Source: Ardenticatenaceae bacterium (lineage in GTDB: Bacteria; Chloroflexota; Anaerolineae; Promineifilales; Promineifilaceae). Taken from it: a stretch of DNA of 37,837 nucleotides. This document shows positions 1 through 8,905 of this stretch, one piece after another. The notes beneath the pieces are model-generated. The model did not search any database. It saw nothing but the letters and a program-made list of their open reading frames with translations, and had not been told where the DNA came from. Position numbers and translations under genes: made by a program. How positions within the stretch are numbered: position 1 is the first letter of the stretch; the number at the start of each line of letters is the position of its first letter. The DNA is taken from assembly GCA_011525915.1 (NCBI GenBank), contig WYBM01000085.1, positions 1 to 37,837 of the forward strand, given 5' to 3'.

Positions 1-36
1 AGAGCAGTTGTGCTATGCTTGTCATATGTTCCATTT

Positions 37-103
37 GAAGCCTCCTTTTGATTTTCCCTATGGCTATCCTAACCGATAGCCGAGGAGGCTTCATCTTTTT
101 TCC
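37..103 (+). terminator. Two-part hairpin followed by T tract, probable terminator
   Basis: A 10-bp stem GAAGCCTCCT (37-46) pairs perfectly with AGGAGGCTTC (83-92). Inside it a second 7-bp stem GGCTATC (62-68) pairs with GATAGCC (75-81). The 3' side runs into a T-rich tract at 93-103. On the + strand this fits a rho-independent terminator for a gene left of the window. It also lies just past the end of the decayed regulator on the - strand, so it may act in both directions. Function is inferred from structure only. Confidence 0.5.
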
Positions 104-114
104 CTGACAAGTTG

Positions 115-800
115 TTCATGCACCCCTTGCCGTAAAGGTTTTTGACACATTCCGGAGTTTGTCTGGCGAGTTCCGTCTTCCCCTGCTCATGATAAAGCTC
201 GGCCAACCCCAGATAGATATCGGCCGTTCCTTGCAAAATAGACTTGCTCTGAGCAGTAGCAATCTGCAATCCCCGCTGATAAACGCTGATGGCACCATGG
301 AGACGGCCCTGTGTTATCCTGATATCAGCCAGAGCAGAGGTTGTGCTAATGGCAAAGAGCACATTACCCGCCGTGCATGTCTGATCGTGCCAGACGCATC
401 GCCCAGCGCCTGGGCATAATAACCTCTGGCTGTCGCCAGCGAAGCCCGAAGTGATGAAAACTCCACCTTATTCACAACGACCATTTCGGCCGTTTTCCCA
501 TCAGCAGACCCATTCATGTCCATCCTGGATTCCAACAACCGTTCTGCATGGTCTGTGGGCACCTCAGCCGCCTGCAATTCGCCAAAATTCAGCAGCTCCC
601 AGGCGTAACCCACACAAAGCACCGGCCGGACAATCACTGGACAATCACTTGTTCCTCTGACAGGGCCTTCACCCAGGCCACCCAGGTTGGGCTTTGAAAA
701 CAACTCCGGCGTACACCTGACCACCACAATTCAATCAGGTCAGCCGCTCTTTTAAAATCTTCCGCCGCCAGGCCCGCTGGCAAGCAGGCGATTTTCCCAA
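115..800 (-). pseudogene. Decayed MalT-like LuxR-family regulator (TPR-like region only)
   Basis: Three stretches in different - strand frames read, in order, as the helical-repeat part of large ATP-dependent LuxR/MalT-type regulators. About 795-640 carries AAEDFKRAADLIE. About 631-330 carries YAWELLNFGELQAAE and YYAQALGD. About 329-115 carries ADIRITQGRLHGAI and GTADIYLGLAELYHEQGK. These blocks normally lie in one continuous protein, but here they are separated by frameshifts, and some 40 residues expected between the second and third are missing. Neither the N-terminal P-loop ATPase nor the C-terminal LuxR helix-turn-helix is present. The stretch has no exact ACGGCCGT octamer; the nearest is TCGGCCGT at 488. 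Family assignment rests on remembered sequence patterns and is fairly strong; loss of function is clear from the frame breaks. Confidence 0.75.
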
Positions 801-860
801 AATAAAACTTTGTTATACCATTATGCGCCATAATCCCACACCTGGTTGTATGGAGAGATG

Positions 861-2924
861 ATGTTGAAGAAACTGCACCCCGCATTTGACTGGACTGAAG
901 TAGCCCGCCTGGCGCTGTGCTCCCGCCTGATGGATGAAATGGAAGAAAATGAATTGACGCCGCAAGGATTGGTAACCTATCAGTTTTCGGCGCGTGGGCA
1001 TGAGCTGGGGCAGCTGCTGATCAGCCAGCTTTTAGACCGGCCGTTTGACGCCGCCAGCCCTTATTACCGTTCACGGCCGTTTCTCATGGGCAGCGGCCTG
1101 ACACTTACAGAAGCCTTTGCCTCTGATATGGCCCGCACCGGCAGCCTTAGCGGTGGGCGTGATGTGGGCGTGGTTTTTAACATGCCCCGGCGCAAACGGG
1201 CGCTGATTTTACCAATGTCCGGCGATGTTGGCTCACAGTTTACCCCGGCGGCCGGTTGGGCGCAGGCTCTCATTTACCACAAAACCGTCCTCAAAAACAC
1301 AGACGCGGGCAACAGCATTGCTGTTGTTTTTGGCGGTGATGGCGCCGTGGCTACCAATGGCTTCTGGTCAGCGCTGACCATTGCCACTACGCTGCAACTG
1401 CCGCTGCTGTTTGTGGTGGAAGATAACCAGTATGCTATTTCCGTAAAGAGCCCCTTGCAAACCGCAGGCGCTAACGTTGCCCAGAACCTGGCCTCTTTTA
1501 AGAACCTGGCCATCTGGGACGGCTGCGGCACCAACCCGGCGGAAACGGCCGATCTTGTGCACACGGCCGTGCGTCATATGCGTGAATGGAGCGGGCCGGG
1601 CCTGCTGCGCCTGACCGTGCCCCGTCTCTCCGGCCACTCCAGCGTTGACAACCAGGCCTATAAAACAGAGGCGGAAAAGGCGGCCGAATGGCAAAACGAT
1701 CCTATCCCTGCGCTGCAAAAATACCTGGTGCCGGCCCTGATGCGTGAAGATCAGTGGGAACAATTGATGGCCGACGCCAAACAAGATGTGGCCCGCGCCT
1801 GTGATGAGGCGCAGGCCCAGCCTCATGGCGACCCGGCTACAGTGACCCGTTTTGCCTTTTCCAGCCGCAATGCACCACAGCAAGTGGGCGGCCTGATGGC
1901 CGCCGGTATTGCCCTGCCCACAGGTACAGAGACGCCCGACCCACCTGACCCCCGCCGCATCAATATGATTGAAGCCATCCGGCGTACGCTGGATGTAGAA
2001 CTGGCGCTAAACCCGCGCCTGTTGGTTTTTGGCGAAGACGTGGGGGTAAAGGGGGGTGTGCACGCGGCCACGCTGGGTTTGCAGACACAGTATGGCGACG
2101 GCCGTGTTTTTGACACCAGTCTTAACGAAGAAGGCATCATCGGCCGTGCGGTGGGCATGGCTTATGCCGGGCTGATGCCCGTGCCGGAAATCCAGTTTCG
2201 CAAATATGCTGACCCAGCCACAGAGCAGATTAATAACCTGGGCACAATACGCTGGCGTACCAACGGCCGTTTTGCCGCCCCTGTGGTCATACGCATTCCC
2301 GGTGGCTACCGTAAAATTGGTGATCCCTGGCATAGTGTTACCAGTGAAGTGACCTTTGCCCACCAGCCCGGGCTGCTGTTTGCCTGCCCCGCTAACGCCG
2401 AAGACACGGTGGGGCTGCTGCGCACCGCCCTGCGGGGCAATGACCCGGTCATCTTTTTTGAACACCGGGCCATGTTAGATGCTGCCTGGGCCCGACGGCC
2501 GTACCCTGGCGACAACTACATGATCCCCTTTGGCAAGGCCCGGCTGGTGACGACGGGCGCTGACCTGACAGTGGTCACCTGGGGGGCGATGGTGGAGCGC
2601 TGTGAACTGGCTGCCGCCCAACTAGACGCTGGCATCGAGATCATTGATTTGCGCACACTGTCACCGTGGGATGAAACGGCCGTGTTCCAAAGTGTACAGA
2701 AAACCAGCAAATGCCTCATTGTGCACGAAGACATTGCCTTTGGCGGCTTCGGCGCCGAGATTGCCGCGGCCGTTGTCGCGGCCTGTTTCCTGGACCTGGA
2801 TGCGCCGGTAGAACGGGTGGCCGCCCCCGCCGTGCCCGTGCCCTTTAATACCCACCTCATGGAAGGTGTTGTGCCCACGGTGGCTGCTATTGGCCAGCGT
2901 ATGGAAAAACTACTGGTATTTTAG
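861..2924 (+). CDS. Fused alpha-beta E1 component of a 2-oxoacid dehydrogenase (thiamine diphosphate-dependent)
   Basis: This enzyme decarboxylates a 2-oxoacid (pyruvate, branched-chain 2-oxoacid or acetoin; substrate not resolvable here) and passes the acyl group to a lipoyl E2. Residues ~1-330 are the alpha half, with the thiamine diphosphate motif starting GDGAVATNGFW (~158) and closing at EDNQYAIS. Residues ~365-687 are the beta half, with FGEDVGVKGGVH and a conserved LNEEGIIG segment. Alpha and beta are normally separate genes, so this is a natural fusion of about 690 residues. Two upstream in-frame ATGs exist (846, 858). I prefer 861 because GGAG at 852-855 then sits 5 nt upstream. No E2 or E3 gene is nearby, so its partners must be encoded elsewhere. 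It converges on the next gene with a 13-bp gap. Confidence 0.9.
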   Translation: MLKKLHPAFDWTEVARLALCSRLMDEMEENELTPQGLVTYQFSARGHELGQLLISQLLDRPFDAASPYYRSRPFLMGSGLTLTEAFASDMARTGSLSGGRDVGVVFNMPRRKRALILPMSGDVGSQFTPAAGWAQALIYHKTVLKNTDAGNSIAVVFGGDGAVATNGFWSALTIATTLQLPLLFVVEDNQYAISVKSPLQTAGANVAQNLASFKNLAIWDGCGTNPAETADLVHTAVRHMREWSGPGLLRLTVPRLSGHSSVDNQAYKTEAEKAAEWQNDPIPALQKYLVPALMREDQWEQLMADAKQDVARACDEAQAQPHGDPATVTRFAFSSRNAPQQVGGLMAAGIALPTGTETPDPPDPRRINMIEAIRRTLDVELALNPRLLVFGEDVGVKGGVHAATLGLQTQYGDGRVFDTSLNEEGIIGRAVGMAYAGLMPVPEIQFRKYADPATEQINNLGTIRWRTNGRFAAPVVIRIPGGYRKIGDPWHSVTSEVTFAHQPGLLFACPANAEDTVGLLRTALRGNDPVIFFEHRAMLDAAWARRPYPGDNYMIPFGKARLVTTGADLTVVTWGAMVERCELAAAQLDAGIEIIDLRTLSPWDETAVFQSVQKTSKCLIVHEDIAFGGFGAEIAAAVVAACFLDLDAPVERVAAPAVPVPFNTHLMEGVVPTVAAIGQRMEKLLVF

Positions 2925-2937
2925 CGCATTACCATCG

Positions 2938-3423
2938 CTATTTTGACGGGGATAAGGAAAGATGATGCTGCAGCCGGGCCATAAACACCGGCGCAGTGGC
3001 GGGGCCCATGGGTACACTGGTGAAGGTACGGCCGTCTGTGAGTGTTATGGTTACAAACTGCCGGTGACCTTTATGGCGTGCCGGAAACAGCTTTTCCGGC
3101 TCTAAGGTGACGGTATCAATGGCGTCTGGCGGGAACCGAACTTCCCGCTCTGGCAGGGTGTAGGTCAAGACCCATTCACCTCCTGGCTGCACGGTAACGG
3201 CGTAAAACGGCCGCCAGAACAGGTACCCGTAAAAGAGGGCAAAGAGGAAAACGGTTAATACCAGGGTGCTGCCCCACATCTCCCAAAAGAGGCGTTTTCC
3301 CTGGAAACGACGCCTGTATGAGTCGCGTCGCAGCCAGACAGTGGCCCATAAGAGCAGGGCCACCCCCGCTGGTAAGAGCAGCCACAAGGTAGACATCGTC
3401 AACTGGCCCGTATGGTAAGTCAT
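2938..3423 (-). CDS. Small membrane protein of unknown function
   Basis: This is an unrecognised protein of about 161 residues. Two hydrophobic segments, beginning at LWLLLPAGVALLL and STLVLTVFLFALFYG, are separated by a basic loop (RRDSYRRRFQGKR). They are followed by a soluble C-terminal half with beta-strand character (EWVLTYTLPEREVRF, FVTITLTDGRTFTSV). That layout resembles small proteins with two membrane helices and a PH-like or similar beta domain, but no family can be named. The start at 3423 leaves one base after the stop of the upstream gene, which suggests translational coupling. An alternative ATG is at 3396. Neither has a clear Shine-Dalgarno. It is the last gene of a three-gene - strand unit. 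Confidence 0.6.
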   Translation of the reverse strand: MTYHTGQLTMSTLWLLLPAGVALLLWATVWLRRDSYRRRFQGKRLFWEMWGSTLVLTVFLFALFYGYLFWRPFYAVTVQPGGEWVLTYTLPEREVRFPPDAIDTVTLEPEKLFPARHKGHRQFVTITLTDGRTFTSVPMGPATAPVFMARLQHHLSLSPSK

Positions 3424-3424
3424 G

Positions 3425-3826
3425 TTATTGAGGTGGCACAGCGTGGCTGGCCACAATGTTATAATAATGGGTTAGCGACTCAACCGGGCCATTTTGCAAG
3501 CGTTTCTGGGCTTTGGCCACAGGAAAGATCTTCTGTACGGCGCCTATGTGGTGAATTTCTGGCTGGCGCCCAGCCTTCCATTCGCCCCCCAAGGTACGGA
3601 TAATGACCTCACCGACATAACAGCCCAGGCCAACGGGCAATTGTTCGCCCACAAAGTGTGAGCCCGGGGGATCAAATCTTTCAGCAATGAATGCCTCCAA
3701 TGAGGCGATGCTTGGGGCGGAATAATCCAGCACCATATCAGGGGCCAAACTATGCATGATGGTGACAAAAGTAGCAGCCTCTTGGGTGTATGGCGAAGCA
3801 GGGCGGGCAGGCGTTTTATCTATCAT
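3425..3826 (-). CDS. Conserved protein of unknown function
   Basis: This is a soluble protein of about 133 residues with no signal peptide or membrane segment. It carries a recognisable core: LDYSAPSIASLEAFI, then GCYVGEVIIRTLGGEW, then KRLQNGPVESLTHYY. The pattern of a leading SL..(L)(D/E) helix followed by G.Y.GE(V)(I)...GG.W occurs in widespread small proteins of unknown function, some of them found near toxins. I cannot give a function. The start at 3826 leaves 13 bp after the stop of the upstream propeller gene. A GTG at 3857-3859 would overlap that gene. It sits in the middle of the 4901-2938 unit. Confidence 0.65.
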   Translation of the reverse strand: MIDKTPARPASPYTQEAATFVTIMHSLAPDMVLDYSAPSIASLEAFIAERFDPPGSHFVGEQLPVGLGCYVGEVIIRTLGGEWKAGRQPEIHHIGAVQKIFPVAKAQKRLQNGPVESLTHYYNIVASHAVPPQ

Positions 3827-3839
3827 GGGCGGGGAATGT

Positions 3840-4901
3840 TTATTGCCAGGCATACACACAACGGTCAGAGCCGGTGCCGATAGCTAAAAGGCCGTCGGCT
3901 ATTGCCGGTGACGTCCAGATACGGGTGCCCGTTTGCTGCCGCCACACTTCCTGCCCACTGGCGGCCTCCCAGGCATAGAGTTGGCCATCAGAACAACCGC
4001 AGTACACCAGTTGGCCCACCACCAATGGGGAGCCAAATGAGGCCGGTTCGGACGTTTTAATGTAGTGCTGCCAGCGTGGCTCACCGGTTTGCACATCCAC
4101 GGCGTAGAAAAAGCCATCCTTACCGCCTAGGTATACCAAGTCAGCCGTAACGGCCGGTGAGGCATCTAACAAGGTGCGCGGCGTTTGCCAGACCCATATG
4201 GGCCTGCCGGTGGCCAGGTCCAGGGCATACAAGCGGGCATCACAACCAGCAACATAGATCACACCACCGGCAATGGCGGGTGTGGAAATAATTTCAGCTT
4301 CCGTGCCGAACATCCATGTTAGCGCACCGGTCTGCTGGTTCAGGGCTACCAAACGGCCGTCACGCCCGCCACAAACAACCAACCCCTGAGCCACGGCCGG
4401 GGAGCTGTAAAAGCCCAGTTCGCCGGCAAACTGCCACTGTACCGCGCCACTCTGGCGGTTAAGGGCATAAAGCGCCCCGCCGCGCACCCCTGGCCGGGCG
4501 CCGCCGCTGCCCACAAAAACCATATCGACGGTGACGGCCGCCGAGGAAACGATAGGCTGCCCCACCTCTGCCTGCCACTGCACCTGCCCGGTTTCACCAT
4601 GCAGGGCGTAAAAACGGCCGTCTTCGCTGCCAATGTAAACGGTGCTGTCAAAAACAGCGGCAGACGCCGAAATGCCCCGTTGGGTGGCAAACCGCCATCG
4701 CTCCTGGCCGGTAGGGGCGTCCAGGGCATAGACATGTTTGTCACGGCTGCCAAAATAGACCAGCCCACCGCTTATGGCCGGGGTGGATAAAACGTTGCCC
4801 CCCGTTTCGAAACGCCACTTGGTTGGCCCCAGCTGCGGCTGCCAAGGCTCCGGTATATACCCGGTACGCCGCTCATTACCACGAAACATAGTTTCTGTCA
4901 T
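3840..4901 (-). CDS. PQQ-like (BamB-type) beta-propeller repeat protein
   Basis: This protein of about 353 residues consists almost entirely of PQQ-like propeller blades. The repeated unit is roughly STPAI.GG.VYFGS.D...YALDA.TG...W.F, seen about seven to eight times (for example SRDKHVYALDAPTGQERW and GCDARLYALDLATGRPIW). Such propellers usually serve as scaffolds (as in BamB) or bind a quinone cofactor in dehydrogenases. The dehydrogenase catalytic residues and length are not present, so a scaffold or binding role is more likely. No signal peptide is visible, which is unusual and implies a cytoplasmic protein. The start at 4901 has GGAG (complement of 4907-4910) 5 nt upstream; ATGs at 4904 and 4922 are in frame. 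Confidence 0.85.
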   Translation of the reverse strand: MTETMFRGNERRTGYIPEPWQPQLGPTKWRFETGGNVLSTPAISGGLVYFGSRDKHVYALDAPTGQERWRFATQRGISASAAVFDSTVYIGSEDGRFYALHGETGQVQWQAEVGQPIVSSAAVTVDMVFVGSGGARPGVRGGALYALNRQSGAVQWQFAGELGFYSSPAVAQGLVVCGGRDGRLVALNQQTGALTWMFGTEAEIISTPAIAGGVIYVAGCDARLYALDLATGRPIWVWQTPRTLLDASPAVTADLVYLGGKDGFFYAVDVQTGEPRWQHYIKTSEPASFGSPLVVGQLVYCGCSDGQLYAWEAASGQEVWRQQTGTRIWTSPAIADGLLAIGTGSDRCVYAWQ

Positions 4902-4922
4902 CATCACTCCATCTAGCTGCAA

Positions 4923-5023
4923 TCATGCGCCCATTTTAACGGGTGTGTGGCTACCTATCAAAGAAAAAGGCCTTACGCTGATGCCTTTTTAAGGGAGCAT
5001 AAGGCCGGCTGGCAAAGACTTAA
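4923..5023. other. Short intergenic stretch upstream of the propeller gene
   Basis: About 100 bp lie between the propeller gene and the terminator hairpin of the large nuclease-tipped gene. It should hold the promoter of the 4901-2938 unit, since the hairpin at 5024-5057 ends transcription from upstream. I see no convincing -35/-10 pair. Confidence 0.3.
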
Positions 5024-5057
5024 AACCTCCCGGAAGTTGGCCGACTTCCGGGAGGTT
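5024..5057 (-). terminator. Intrinsic terminator after the 1264-residue protein gene
   Basis: A perfect 14-bp inverted repeat, AACCTCCCGGAAGT (5024-5037) and ACTTCCGGGAGGTT (5044-5057), has a 6-nt loop. It lies 9 bp beyond the stop codon on the - strand. Read on that strand it is followed by TTTTAAGTC, a short U-rich tail. It separates the large surface-protein operon from the propeller unit. Confidence 0.8.
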
Positions 5058-5066
5058 GATTGATCC

Positions 5067-8000
5067 TTAATTGCCAAAGCCGTCACCCAGGTTAAAGACA
5101 AACTGTACATCCGGAGCATTGGTCGCCGCCCAGTCACGCATGGCCTGGCCCATAGAAGAGGAGGCTTCAAAGCGGAATTCGCTGATCAGCCCCTGATCGA
5201 TGGCTGCCTGCGCTTTTTGTATCTGGTTCCAGATGCGCAGATCCTGGTTGCCCACGGGGCCATGTTTGGCGTCAATAAAGATGTTGCCGTTTAGTACCAG
5301 GTCACCTTCTAGCGGCTGCGTGTCCAGGCCGCCGAGTATCGGGTTGCCGTTGGCATCAAAGCCGGTAACACGCTGGAATTCCACGTCCACACGACGGCCG
5401 TACTCCACAATGGTGTCTCCGGCATTGGCGTGTGCCGCTGCCCGCTGCAGTTCGTAGGCATACCCGAAATCACTCCGGCTCAAGGCATTGGCAATGGTGT
5501 CATTCAGGCCGGGGGCGGCTGGCGCATCCAGGGCGGCCTGGGCCACCCGTTCCAGGGCCCCCTTGCCGGCGAAGTAGTCATTGTCCATGAGACGACGAAC
5601 CTCGTCCACGCCAAAGCGGTCGGCCAGATTATCCATAGTCCGTAAGGCCTGTTCGCTGTCCAGACCCCGTTCCGTCATACGTACAATGTCCAGATCATTA
5701 AAGCCGCGTGTGCGCAGGGCATCAGCCGCACCGGCCGTCAGGTCATCAATCTGGTTCACCACCCGGCTGGCCGCCTCTGGCCCTATTTCCTGAATAATGC
5801 GGGCGGCAGCGGCGATGCCCACCCGTTTAAGAATAGCCTCGATCAGCAGACCCTGTATTTGCTCCCCTATGTACTGCTGCGCCGACAGATCGCCATCCAG
5901 TAGATTGCTCAAATCGGCAATATCAAAGCCTAACGCGGCCAGGTTGGCGACAATCAGGGCAATGCCGGCTATTTTGGTTAACAGTGTTGGTTCCGGTACC
6001 AACAGCAGGCCAATGCCGGCCCACACCCCCCACAGGTCCAGGCCCAGGTTGATGGCCAGCCAGGCGTAGGCGCCAATGGTGGTCAGAATGTCCCATAACG
6101 AGCCGCCGTTGAGGGTTCCGGTATTACCGGCCAGCCCACCGCTGATGAGATAACCGGCGGCGCCGCTGGTAGGGTCAAGGACGATATAACCCACGCCCTG
6201 CCAATCATCGATCACCATTTCCCGTTCGGAAACGGTAACGGTTTTGCCTTGGTTTAAGGCATTCACAATGGCTGTTTCTGTGCTGGCGCTGAGCTGCAGG
6301 CGCGGCAAAACTTCATTCCGATTGCTGCTGTCAATGCGATAAACGGGAATGCCCCGTTCCAGCGCCAGGGAAAGCAGCCGAATAGAAGAGACAGCGCCAC
6401 GGCCAATATTTTCAAAGAGTGAATGTTCCAGGGCGGAGCCAAAGTAACCGCTGGTTTGCAAGAAGGTAATGGGGTCACGGGCATCACCGTCTAGGGAGAA
6501 GGCAGACACCACATTTTGCTGGATGTCAAAGCTCATGCCTCCGCCTAGTGTCTGATTGGGGATGCCGCCAAAGCCATAAGTAAAAACCAACCCCTGGGTG
6601 GCAATGCCCCCAGACAGGTAGCGCCACCAGCGGGCGTTCAGGCCGCGGGCGGTCATCTCGCTGTAGGTATCTAACTGGTTAAAATAGGCTTGTAAAGAGA
6701 GGTGCAGCATTTCACCCACAACCGGCTCAGACATATTTTCCGGGGCGGTGCCGTCTGGCAGGCCATCTGGCGTTTGCGGCACCAGGGTGTTGCGGGCAGC
6801 ATCCAGGCGGGTTTGCGAGGCTGCGATGGCAGCGTTGCTGGTACGGCCGTAGGCCAACCCCAGGGCCACTACGTCGCCGGCCGCCAGCACGTTTTGCACG
6901 TTCTGGCTGTTACCATTGGCATCGGTAAATGTCAGGCTGCGTGTCTGGCGGGTGCCCATACGCACCGGGCTGCCCTGGGCTACCAGTTCACCATCAATAC
7001 GCAGCACCGGTATCAAATCTACAATAGGTGGTGTGGTCAGCAGTGCCCCGCCATAACTGTCTATGATGGCCTGATCCTCAGGGCTGGCCGCTTCATAAGA
7101 GATGGTGACCCGTTTGTTGCCCAGGCTGGCGAAGCTGGCCTGGTGGCTAAAATCGGTAAAGCCAAATTGATCTACCAGGGCAATGGTCACCTTATCACGC
7201 ACACTGTTGGCCACCTCGCTGAATTCCGTGATCGGCTCGTCTGTCAACACAATCAGCGGTAAATCTGCGGGTAATGTGGTGATGGTTTCGGTGATGATAT
7301 AAGCACCACCCATCAGGTCTGTATTTTTTAAATCGGGGTGGGCATTGATGTAGTCTACCGTGGCCGAGACCGCCTGTTGTAATTTCAGTTCAACCAGTTC
7401 AATGTCGTTATCATCACGTTCCGGCAAATCGGGCGAAGGCAGCTCTGGTAGGGCTGTCATCATTTGCAGGGTATCGCTTAGCACCAGGGAGGTAGAGTTC
7501 TGCACATCCTGAATGTATTGGGTGGTGCTGTAACCGGTCATCGCTGTCAGGTCAATGCGCTCAAAGAATTGATATTGCTTAAAGCTGGCGTCTAGTGACA
7601 ACCAGGTTCCGGTCTCTTGTTGGCGCCAGCGGGCCACAACCTGATTAAGGTCATCTACCTCCACAAGGCCATCCTGGTCCCTGTCAAAGTAAGGGTTGCC
7701 TGTGGTGCCCAGCGCCGCCGACACCAGCTGGATGTCACCAATATCAATGACGCCGGTGAAGTTAAAGTCTACGGAACTCAGTTCCGGATCGTAAACGTCT
7801 ACCCATACGTGCTCTTTGATCAGGTAGCCGTCGGCCGTCAAGGCCACCGGCACACCACCAGTCGCCAGGATAGAACCAGCCGTGACCAGGTCTGGCGCCC
7901 CCCCTACCCAATTCATGGCGGTGACTTCATCCACGGCCACAGTGCCTTGCACGTAGCGGGCGTAATAGCCGCTGGCGCGTAACAGGGCTATCATCAGGCT

Positions 8001-8861
8001 GGCGATATCGATATCATTACCGCTGCGCTCCCAATAGGTGATCAGCGCCCCCTTGCGGCTGCCATAATAAGGTTCAAAAGAGATGTTGTTGCGCACATAG
8101 GCGTAAATTTCTAAGGGATCGTGGTTAAGTTCAGCGGCCAGCGTTTGAATCTCTGGTGTCAAGGCTGCATCCTGGGTGGCTAACAGGTCTGCTGGCAGCG
8201 GCGGGGATTCCACACCTGTCTCACCGTTTTCCAACAGATGATTCCCAGGATGACGGCCGTCACGAAGCGCCGGGCGCTGTTCAACCGCGGCTGATGTGGG
8301 TGCTGGCCGGTTGGCTAAAAGTTCAAAGTCTGGCGGCGGCGGTGGGGGTGCCAGGCTGTCTAGCAGTGCCTGGCGCCAGGCGGCGGCGATCCGGGGCACT
8401 TCCTGGCGCTCACCTTTGGCCACGGCCGTGTTAAAGGCGTCATAATGGGTCGTCAACACACTCAAGTGCTGATCCTGCTCTGCCGCCAACGCTGCCAGGC
8501 GGTCACCAGCCGCATAAAAGCCCCGACCATACAACGTTTGCTCGTTGGTTTGCAGGCCCAACTGTGTCTGGTCTGTCAGGGCCTGCAGGCGGTGCCAGGC
8601 CGGGGTGATCTGCTGCAGGGCCGCTTCATAAGCGGCCTCATCTGGCGCACTTTCCAACGTTTCTAACAGGCCAGCCAACACCTCGATCTGAGATGTCAGG
8701 GAGATCGCACCTACGCCTGCACCCGGCTGGACTTCCGGCGGTGTAGAAACGGCCGTAGCAGGCGGTGGCGTCATGAATATGGGATAGATAGATTGGGTAA
8801 AAAGCCCTATTGCTACGATGGCTGATAGCCATTGTGTCATCAAATGCTGAATGTGTCGCAT
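5067..8861 (-). CDS. Large secreted protein: transglutaminase-like domain with inserted dockerin-like EF hands and C-terminal PD-(D/E)XK nuclease-like domain
   Basis: This 1264-residue protein starts at an ATG with GGAGG 8-9 nt upstream. Residues 1-~38 form a signal peptide or anchor (WLSAIVAIGLF). A transglutaminase-like core spans ~230-430: GNDIDIASLMIALLRASG (~280) occupies the usual nucleophile region, but Asp stands where Cys is expected. EHVWVDVYDPE (~345) and WLSLDASFKQY (~418) supply the His and Asp regions. Between these last two lies a dockerin-like pair of calcium loops, DFNFTGVIDIGD and DRDQDGLVEVDD (~362-413). A hydrophobic region covers ~922-985. The last ~110 residues hold YELQRAA, then GDLVLNGN, then FIDAKHG (~1196-1198), the E...D...(D/E)XK order of restriction-endonuclease-fold nucleases. 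The layout resembles polymorphic toxins. Enzyme activity and target are inferred. It is probably co-transcribed with the gene 44 bp upstream. Confidence 0.8.
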   Translation of the reverse strand: MRHIQHLMTQWLSAIVAIGLFTQSIYPIFMTPPPATAVSTPPEVQPGAGVGAISLTSQIEVLAGLLETLESAPDEAAYEAALQQITPAWHRLQALTDQTQLGLQTNEQTLYGRGFYAAGDRLAALAAEQDQHLSVLTTHYDAFNTAVAKGERQEVPRIAAAWRQALLDSLAPPPPPPDFELLANRPAPTSAAVEQRPALRDGRHPGNHLLENGETGVESPPLPADLLATQDAALTPEIQTLAAELNHDPLEIYAYVRNNISFEPYYGSRKGALITYWERSGNDIDIASLMIALLRASGYYARYVQGTVAVDEVTAMNWVGGAPDLVTAGSILATGGVPVALTADGYLIKEHVWVDVYDPELSSVDFNFTGVIDIGDIQLVSAALGTTGNPYFDRDQDGLVEVDDLNQVVARWRQQETGTWLSLDASFKQYQFFERIDLTAMTGYSTTQYIQDVQNSTSLVLSDTLQMMTALPELPSPDLPERDDNDIELVELKLQQAVSATVDYINAHPDLKNTDLMGGAYIITETITTLPADLPLIVLTDEPITEFSEVANSVRDKVTIALVDQFGFTDFSHQASFASLGNKRVTISYEAASPEDQAIIDSYGGALLTTPPIVDLIPVLRIDGELVAQGSPVRMGTRQTRSLTFTDANGNSQNVQNVLAAGDVVALGLAYGRTSNAAIAASQTRLDAARNTLVPQTPDGLPDGTAPENMSEPVVGEMLHLSLQAYFNQLDTYSEMTARGLNARWWRYLSGGIATQGLVFTYGFGGIPNQTLGGGMSFDIQQNVVSAFSLDGDARDPITFLQTSGYFGSALEHSLFENIGRGAVSSIRLLSLALERGIPVYRIDSSNRNEVLPRLQLSASTETAIVNALNQGKTVTVSEREMVIDDWQGVGYIVLDPTSGAAGYLISGGLAGNTGTLNGGSLWDILTTIGAYAWLAINLGLDLWGVWAGIGLLLVPEPTLLTKIAGIALIVANLAALGFDIADLSNLLDGDLSAQQYIGEQIQGLLIEAILKRVGIAAAARIIQEIGPEAASRVVNQIDDLTAGAADALRTRGFNDLDIVRMTERGLDSEQALRTMDNLADRFGVDEVRRLMDNDYFAGKGALERVAQAALDAPAAPGLNDTIANALSRSDFGYAYELQRAAAHANAGDTIVEYGRRVDVEFQRVTGFDANGNPILGGLDTQPLEGDLVLNGNIFIDAKHGPVGNQDLRIWNQIQKAQAAIDQGLISEFRFEASSSMGQAMRDWAATNAPDVQFVFNLGDGFGN

Positions 8862-8905
8862 GTGTTGATCCTCCTTAATACCGCGCTTTTGCTGTCATCG
8901 TCGGT

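Noticed and set aside
37..103. Hairpin at the left end as an insertion-sequence terminal repeat
   Set aside because: No transposase, no second copy and no target duplication are visible. The following T tract fits a terminator better.
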